Part shown: in pieces, positions 56,631-64,000 of the stretch
Layout of the letters: each line of letters starts with the position of its first letter
How positions within the stretch are numbered: the first letter of the stretch is position 1
Assembly: GCA_022496805.1 (NCBI GenBank)
Contig: CM040085.1
Span: forward strand, 44,421,811-44,485,810
Direction: 5' to 3'
DNA from: Pohlia nutans
Lineage: Eukaryota; Streptophyta; Bryopsida; Bryales; Mniaceae
DNA: 64,000 nt
Made by a program: the position numbers and the translations under genes
Notes under the pieces: model-generated
Told to the model about the DNA's origin: nothing
Seen by the model: the letters and a program-made list of their open reading frames with translations, nothing else
Databases searched by the model: none

Positions 56631-57115
56631 TTAATCCCTAAATGCCCTCACCCTTAAACGTCCTCTCCAGATTGGCTAGTTTTGCAAAGATGCATTATAT
56701 AATGCAACTAAGAGGGATATTTTGAACTTAATGTATGAATAAAAGTTGTACATAATAAATTTTAGATTTTATCCATATGGTTAAATTGCGATTGCTATCA
56801 CCAATATTTTTCTATCAAATTCAAAATTTAAAATTCAAAATTCTTTTGCGATTTGATTACGAACAAGATATTGGCAATCTATGGATGAAATTTGCTCTGA
56901 TGGATTGAAATCTAATACTCTAAGTGTAGTGATTTTTGGAGATTTTTTGGTAGCTTAATTTAAGAGTTAATTTTTTCAAAAGCACTTTTAGACTAAGATC
57001 TTCAAATTTTTTGGTGAATCACTACATGAAATGAGACATAAAAGTTTCACAAACCATTCCTTTTCTAATCAGATTACACATGCATAAACCTATCTTTCCA
57101 TAAAAGAACTAATAA
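56631..57115 (+). mobile_element. TTAA element C3, right end lost
   Basis: TTAATCCCTAAATGCCCTC at the left, then a 12-17-bp partial repetition of a terminus (CTTAAACGTCC), then close alignment with C1 to about 57110, where a TA microsatellite replaces the right end. CATATGGTTAAA corresponds to the conserved internal motif. Confidence 0.7.
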
Positions 57116-57121
57116 AAATCC

Positions 57122-57122
<1 letters not shown>

Positions 57123-57167
<45 letters not shown>

Positions 57168-57176
57168 TTATATTTA
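57123..57176. repeat. TA/CATA microsatellite
   Basis: Nearly pure alternation of T and A with CATA interruptions. Confidence 0.8.
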
Positions 57177-59897
57177 TTGATTTTTTTTTAAAATTTTCTA
57201 TATTAATTGACATTCTCAGAAATTATGTGTAAAGTTTGTATTATTTTTTATCCTTTTGTCCATCATCAATTCAATGAATGAATTCTTCAATTAGATCAAA
57301 TGGACATCTACCATATCTTCTATCTAAATTTATCATTAAATAATTCAGAACTTGCAAATTCAAAAAATGAAAATTGAAAATTACGAATTTATGCAGTACA
57401 CAAATTTGGAAATTCAAATAAATAAAAATCTTATAGGTGGTATCACAAACTTATGGAAATTCAAACTATAGATTCGACGTACTCATTTGCACTACCAACC
57501 ACTATATATTTTTAACTTTACAATCTGTGTAGTAAGAAAAATAAATATGTTGAAAGTTTTGAATAGTAAAATTCTTGTCAAGGGTACATTTCTATCCACT
57601 AAAAGAAGAATTTTCAACTAGTTTATAAGTCTTTCAGATTGAATAAATTATTTGTCACCTTTTCATCGGGCCTATAAGGATTTTAGCTTTTAACTAACTA
57701 GTGATTCAATTATAATCATTGGTAGTTCTTGTGTCACTTTCATTCTCTTGTACACATGCTTGTGGGCTTTTAAGCTAATGGAACCCTAATCAAAAGATAT
57801 TTTTAATGTAAGTTGAATTCAAAAAGAGACCAAAGCTATTTCTCTTTTACTCTTTCTTTGTAGTCAGTGTCGCCTTTTGACTACCAGTATATTGACTCTA
57901 TACCAAAGTATTATGTTTAATTTTATTTATTTTCATCTTCCAACTAAAGAACAAGTCTAATGATTAAAAAGAAAAGGAATTAGACTTTGATTGTTTATTC
58001 CTCTTTCTATAGTTATTTGAAATATGAAACAAATTAATTTTGACTATTGTTTAAGTTGTCCCATGCTATTTCCTCCGCACGGCACACTCATTTTTCATAA
58101 CAATACAAACACAATGATAAATAAAACAACATTGAGTTTTGGAAAGGCACCTATGTTCTTGATATTGAAATCCAAATTTTTAATATAATCATATATAAGA
58201 TAAGACTATATGATTAAATACACTATATAAAAACTTTATCCATTGTTATACCTCAAATCATTTTGTAACTTCATAGTACTATTGTAGTACTTTAGAACAT
58301 CTTTACCATCACGCGCAACAGGGGCCTACAATGCCATTTGGTAAGTTTCGGCTCAAACGTTCCGCCCACCACGGGCTTGTCTATGGCTCTTCTGAGAGCG
58401 GCCTTGTCAAACTCGCCCTCTAGATCGTCATTTCTAGAGTGGAATGAGTTTCAAAACATGCTCAAAATGTGGACCTTCTCTCCCCTTTCTTGGACTTGCC
58501 GTTATCCGTTTTTTGATGAGTTGGCAAGTCGTTTATAGATTCAGCCACTCAATTGGAGCTTTTTGGTATGCATTTCATGTAGGGGTGATTGCAAGCTACG
58601 GTCACCCAATTATTGTGTCGCAGTGTAGGAATTGCTGCACTTTTTCAATCTTTGAAAAATCACCAATAAATATTGGGATGGGACGGAAAAAATTGCATTG
58701 TTTTTAGAATTTCAAAGTTAAGATGTCTACTACAATAAAGTTTGTGATAATTCAATCTTTCTATCCAAATTAATCATTTCTACTTGGATTTAGTAGCATG
58801 TCGCTTGTCAAAAGTGCACCTACATGCACCTATAATATGGGAAATGCTAGAAGGGGGTCAAAATTGAACTTCACAAATTTATAGCAACATACCACAAGTA
58901 TGTACAAAGCTATCATATTTTATTTTTTTTGAGTGTTATGCTTACTTATTTTAATTAACTGTTTCATGATGTTTTTTATTTTTTATTTTTTTTATTTTTT
59001 ATTTTCATGTAATTAATTTTTTTTTGGAAATGAAATAATTGTCCAATTTCAGAAGTGGAATATGAAATACATTTTTCATAAAACCTAGCTATGGAGATTA
59101 TGTAAAAAGGCTTTGATTACCCTTGGTAGGTAAAAAACAAAAAAGGTTGTTGAGTAAAACCCGCAGTCTCGAAATAAACTTAGCAATTGCTAAAAAGGAA
59201 GTATTAACATAAACCCTATTTTGGATGGTGAAATTTTTGACTTAATTGAAAGTTGAGAGGTGCACACTACACCACTAGTGCATGAGTTGCATGGGTTTTA
59301 GTTGCACGAAATTTAGCTGCACTAACTACACCCCCACTTGGTAGACCGTAGCTTGCAATCGTCCAAAGTCGATTTGTCTCTACAAACCACCTGCCTACAT
59401 ATTAGATTCACAAGTTTTGTACAGTTGATCAGAAATAACTTTTCCTTGTGGACAAATGTTTTTGATCGACCTTCAATGTTGCCACTCCAGTACCTTTCAG
59501 GAGCTTTGAAATTAGATTTCTGGAGCTCATGCATGATGCGAATCGAACTGGCTAGTACTGTAGTACAATAGTAAGTTCGTCAAAAAATAATTAAATAGAA
59601 AAAAAAAAAAAAAAACGTAAAACACCGGAAATTATGAGGACAAAAAATGAAAATAGAATAAGTTATTTTAAGAAATATTTTACTATCTCTAAGCTATTTT
59701 GGACCATTTGAGACCATTTTTAATCATTTTTTTCCTCAAAAATGAAAATCAAGAAATTCATTTTTTAAGAAACAAACCTTATTTTTCAAATAATATTAAA
59801 TATTCGTTTGGTGGCGACCCTGCTCTGGTACTCTGATATTGGTGATCATGTTAATTGGTGCTCTGATTTACTAAGTTACATGAATGGCTGCAATTCT
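57177..59897. other. AT-rich DNA, no gene recognised
   Basis: The GC-richer patch 58340-58640 contains overlapping frames of 66 and 87 codons without recognised domains; it may be a decayed gene fragment. T-rich and A-rich tracts lie near 58970-59030 and 59600. Confidence 0.4.
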
Positions 59898-60690
59898 TTA
59901 ACCCTTTAGTGCTCAAGTGACCACATTGTGATCTCTGCTGCGTCCGAAAACGCGAATAACGGAAAATCCGTGAAGAATTGGATTTTGAATTCTGAAGTTT
60001 AGATGATGAGCGGTATAATATACATCTTCTACAAAAAGAAAATTTCAATTTGGAGTTGTGCAACTATCAAAATACCTATGAACAAAACGCGAAAATACAG
60101 TAAATATTTAAAAATACAACACATGTACTATGCGATATTTCTTGTGTTTGGAAGTTTGTTATCTTTTATTTATTTTTTTGGATTGTGTTCTCTTGTTCAT
60201 GTTCTATTAGTGTATGTATTCCGATCTTGATCCATGTACTAACTCCTTTCATATTTTAACATATAAATTTTTGTCCTAAACCGTACATGGATAAGTCACT
60301 CTCACTTATAAAATTCACAATAATTATGTGTGAGTCCGTTCTTAACATAAAAGATTGCAACGGAGAGGTGTTGACATAGGTCATTGTTGAACATCTTTAC
60401 TTTCATTTTAGAAAATTTTACCTAAATTCTATTTAACTTTGAAGTCACACACCCTCCAAAATCTCATTTTTGAGTTTGCATTATATGGTTCAAAGACATA
60501 CTATGATCTTTCAATCCCACCATTGGATGATTCGCTAATTTTGGAAAAATGTTTGCACTCCAGCTGAGAATACAATTATACGGTTACTTTCTAATTTAAT
60601 CCATTCTATTTCTGGCAGTATCAATCATAGTGGAAAACCCAGTGAAAACCAGTGAACCCTGCTACAATACCCAAAGCGTTAAAGGGTTAA
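59898..60690 (+). mobile_element. TTAA element F2 (793 bp, complete)
   Basis: TTAACCCTTTAGTGCT at the left and the complement of TTAACCCTTTAACGCT at the right. Near-identical to F1 in reverse over almost the whole length, so these are the youngest-looking pair. A 75-codon open frame within it is not conserved as coding. Confidence 0.85.
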
Positions 60691-61159
60691 GTGAGTCTCA
60701 TATTGGAGCAAGGGTGAAGATTTCTTAGTAGATTTGATAACATTTTAGAAAAATAAAAAAACTTGGTTTTTGTAAAAAAAATAGAATTTAATATTTTATT
60801 TTATTTTTTGAAACATAATCATACAAATGAATTACAAATTTGACAACCTCTTATTAAAATTACAATATCACAAATACATGAGTTAATCTAAAGTGACCTA
60901 AGGTGCTCTAAGTAATGACTTGTGTATGATCCTACGAGTGGAGAGGCCCCTCAAACCGGCCTCGGAACGAACAGGCTCTTCATTCTCAGCTCACCGGCCT
61001 CGTTGAATGTTCTTCTTCGGAGCTTCCGCCTCGCGTTTACGATCAAGCTTGAGGTTGCATCGACAAGGATTGAAGCTCCACTGAATGCACCGGCACAGTA
61101 ATTAGCTACAAAATGTTTGCCTCATGTTCTCGTACGTCGTTCTTATTGCCGCCACATAG
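60691..61159. other. Intergenic, no gene recognised
   Basis: AT-rich to about 60930, then GC-richer sequence leading into the tandem units. Confidence 0.45.
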
Positions 61160-61700
61160 AACCAATTCATTCTGGAAAATATTTATGCGAAGGGACTCAA
61201 CGTACGTGCTGCTTAAGAATAATCGATTCATCCTGAGAGAACGCATCCAAGAAAGTGTAGTTACTGCATCCTCTTAATGTTCAAAAAGCTGAAGACAGAT
61301 TTAGAATGGCCTTGCGGCGCAGAACAACACCCGATCGTTGATGGCCACACAGGTATATATATTCTTGAAAACATTTATGCGAAGGGACTCAATGTGCAGC
61401 TGGAGAATCATCGATTGATTGTGAGTGAATACATCATCTTGTTCTACAAAAAGTTTAAGATACAGAATGGCCTTGCCGTGCAGAGGAACATCCGTTTATT
61501 GAGAAATTTGAGATATTCGAGTGCAACCTGTTCTTGAAAACATTTATGTGAAGGAACTCAAAGTGCAGCTGGAGAATAATCGATTGATTGTGAGTGAATA
61601 CATCCAAGGTAGTCTAGTCCTGCATCTTCTTGTTCTACAAAAAGTTTTAGATTCATAATGGCCTTGCGGCGCAAAAGAACACCCGATTATTGATAAAATT
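61160..61700 (+). repeat. Three tandem units of about 170-185 bp
   Basis: Units at about 61160-61345, 61360-61525 and 61530-61700 share GAAAAYATTTATGCGAAGG, ACTCAAHGT, AATAATCGATTGATTGTGAG and AGAATGGCCTTGCGGCGCA. One plus frame crosses unit 2, but stops break the others, so a former repeat protein is possible but not shown. Confidence 0.65.
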
Positions 61701-62013
61701 GCGGCCGCACTCACAGATGAGATGCAATTTGCCAGCGGGTGAGTGGTTCAAACACCGAACACATCCACTCTAATATGCGTGGAGTCCGTCTGTTCCGTTT
61801 AAAATAATTTCTCGCTATAGATCGAGACAGGAATCGTCCTCATCTTTCTCCCTAGAGTTTTTTCTCCCTTAGGGTTTCAACAAGCCACTCAGAGTTCCGG
61901 TCAAAATTTGCTAAGCTATCCATCGGCAACCTCATTTCGATCGCTCCAATGTGGAGCCGATATCGCAGCTAATTAACTAAAAGTCCTGTACAAAACTATC
62001 TTTGCGTCAACTC

Positions 62014-62544
62014 TCAACAGTCCATCTCCACGCGTGTTGCGATCGTTGGATTGACGCTGATGTAATGCGTCTCGGTGGAGTCGCTGTACGCAGGACACAA
62101 GCTCCGCGAGTAAGCGTCGCTGCTTGATCTGTTGTAGTACTGCCCGGGGCGTGATGACCTCTGTTCTAATTGAACATACGACCTGCTGCGACCTCTGTTG
62201 TCTTGGTGCATGTATCGGTGCGAGCTGTACGAGCTCGACCAGAATGTGGCGCCGTTGTTCACTCGCCTCACTTGCTTCAGTGCTTGCGCAGGATCCAAGC
62301 ATCCCGTGACAGTCACCCGCTGGTTGGGAGCGTCGCAAAGAATGTCCCGGACGCTTCCCAAGGCAAGAAGCGCGTCTCGCACCTGATCTTCACAGCGAGC
62401 GCAGCACATTGGCACCACCAAGTCGAACGTGCTCAGCGGAATTTGGTAAGCGTGAGAGTTCGGGGGTGAGGTTTGCCGCCCATAATGGACGAAGTAGGCA
62501 GGCTCACTCCCAGCGTAGAACAACTCCTGCATGGACATGGCCAT
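62014..62544 (-). CDS. HMA domain plant protein, paralogue 3
   Basis: 176 residues, intronless, start MAMSMQELFYAG as in paralogue 1. The HMA domain with the same MCCARC motif spans about residues 45-110, and the Ser/Arg/Tyr-rich tail ends VEMDC with Cys last. It is more diverged than the other two: a Pro/Ser insertion (TSPPNSHAYQIP) precedes the domain and two short deletions lie in the tail. The flanks are not duplicated, so this copy is older or arose by a smaller duplication. Likely role: cytosolic metal binding, as for the paralogues. A TATAAAG box lies about 110 bp upstream. Confidence 0.88.
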   Translation of the reverse strand: MAMSMQELFYAGSEPAYFVHYGRQTSPPNSHAYQIPLSTFDLVVPMCCARCEDQVRDALLALGSVRDILCDAPNQRVTVTGCLDPAQALKQVRRVNNGATFWSSSYSSHRYMHQDNRGRSRSYVQLEQRSSRPGQYYNRSSSDAYSRSLCPAYSDSTETHYISVNPTIATRVEMDC

Positions 62545-62652
62545 CTTTCTATAACAGAATTAGAGCCTAGCTTGTTTCGAAAGACGTTGAGTAGTAGCAG
62601 GTCGACTTGGCTGTTGAACTCTTGATTGAAAGATGAGGTGCAGGTGGAAAGG

Positions 62653-62659
62653 CTTTATA
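62653..62659 (-). promoter_or_regulatory. TATA box of HMA gene 3
   Basis: CTATAAAGCC on the minus strand, about 110 bp before the ATG; position and sequence are good for a plant TATA box. Confidence 0.5.
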
Positions 62660-64000
62660 GCAGATTGGTTACTGCATGGGCCACAGGAAACGACAGAGGC
62701 GTCAGAGCAGGAAGGAAGGATGGAGGGAGGAGATTCAAAGTGCGGCCAACACATGGAGCTGGCGTCCAGGCAGGACCTTCACGGCTTTGTCCTTTACCTG
62801 TCCCCGAGGTATGCCCCTCTGGAATTCGCGTAACCTCTAGTGCAGAGTGGCATTACACCGCTTTTTCTTACAGTACCTGCTGAAAAGCAACCCTCTTCGT
62901 TTCCAGTTGTTGAGGTTGATGTCGATTTTATAACCAAGAGCATGTGGTTTCACTCACTGAGATCAACTCAATTAATCCCTTACCCTCCCCCAGTTATGAC
63001 CTGCAGAGGTCTTTTCCAAGTGTTACCTAAAACCATCTTGAATTTTATAGTAGAGCCTTTCATAATCGATTTATGAGATTATTCAATGATGTACTTATAT
63101 GATTTTTCAAGAGCATCTAAGAGTTTTGACTTTAAAAATTTACAAAATTTACGAAAATACTCCAAAACATATAATTCGATTGTAAATTTGATTGTATACA
63201 GGACTTCAAATCAGCGGAGTTGGGTAGATTTTATCACCAAGAGCATGTGATTCCACTGACTACGGGTCTCGAAAGGCGAGCGGGACCGATTCAGAAAGAG
63301 AAAAGTCGTGCAAGTGGCTGTCCCAATCATGTGCAGAATCAATGGGAGGTACTGATGTGTTTTGAGCTTCCGTCAATCGATGTGATAGAGCCAGAGTGAG
63401 AGACGACTATCTGACAGTAGTGTACTAGCTACTCGTGAATGCAAGTTGATGTGAGAATGCATGCATTGTTGAAGAATTGGGCCATGCGGAGGATTGTATG
63501 CACACGTTTCACCTGGCTTGTCACTGTCAGCATGAATGCAGGTGCGGGGCATGGCCGGTACGCTGGGCCCGGAGTGGGGGTGGTTGCAGAAATGAATCCA
63601 CCATCGGAATTGGTGCGAGGGTACTACTTGACCGGACTGGTGTAATTATGCAGGCGAGACTGACTCAGCCTCATGAATCCCAGACCCTTCCATTAGTCCG
63701 GCACCAACTTCGAAATTCTATCTTTCCCAATGCGAATTTTCACTTATTTCTCGGTACAGTACCCTTGCACAAGTCACAAATGAAGCTTCTTGAAATGAAC
63801 CTGAGAGTTAAATAAATGCAGGAGTAGAGCTGCAAGCGCAGGCTGACTCATATCATCGTTTTAAGAATGAATGGCGAATGGACTAGCTTCGGTGAGTCCA
63901 TCAGGATTTGAACGAAACAAAATGGAGATGACGAAATGATCGTGCTGACGTAGATGCTACCATTCTTGGACGAATCTTGGAAGTGTCTACAGTATACTGG
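62660..64000. other. Intergenic to window end, no gene recognised
   Basis: Plus-strand frames at 62626-62883 and 63439-63815 (up to 112 codons) have no recognised domain and odd Cys/His-rich composition. A short direct repeat, ATTTTATMACCAAGAGCATGTG, occurs at 62924 and 63229. Confidence 0.4.

Overview
The window looks like nuclear DNA of a land plant. It carries a plant-type UDP-glycosyltransferase with a PSPG box, a P-class pentatricopeptide-repeat gene with a transit-peptide-like exon, a SAUR gene, a GIL1/IRKI-type coiled-coil gene and three heavy-metal-associated (HMA) plant proteins. Coding stretches are relatively GC-rich and islanded in very AT-rich, repeat-filled intergenic DNA. I cannot name the species. 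A non-seed plant is possible, but that is a guess from general character, not from a marker.

Layout. 0-1.4 kb: 3' part of a UGT gene followed by a duplicated scrap of its own end. 2-7.4 kb: a dense nest of short non-autonomous DNA elements, all bounded by TTAA plus CCCTAAA-like termini. 8.6-11.5 kb: a three-exon PPR gene (minus strand). 11.5-16.5 kb: an inverted duplication whose right arm holds the TMEM18 gene and whose left arm lacks it and now lies directly upstream of the PPR gene. 17-25 kb: gene-poor, with MITEs and an 80-bp degenerate tandem array. 25.3-26.8 kb: SAUR gene with tandem duplications downstream. 27-36 kb: gene-poor, with tRNA-derived SINE pieces and more TTAA elements. 36.2-42.3 kb: a 1203-residue coiled-coil gene with a GIL1/IRKI-type C-terminus and a repeated upstream region. 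42.4-45.5 kb and 54.6-57.1 kb: two copies of one long repeat, one split by a LINE-like insertion, the other swollen by a minisatellite. 46.6-62.5 kb: three paralogous HMA genes, two of them in a clear segmental duplication.

The most notable system is the family of about 18 TTAA-flanked elements (roughly 240-960 bp; several subfamilies near 550 bp) that insert into each other at TTAA, abut sharing a single TTAA, and in several subfamilies keep a RTACGGTY-like motif almost exactly 125 bp from one end. Their target site and CCC termini resemble piggyBac. No transposase gene is visible here. The second notable item is the TMEM18/PPR locus, where a gene-less duplicate of the TMEM18 upstream region points at the PPR start codon. 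The genes do not form a pathway; they are ordinary neighbours in a plant chromosome.
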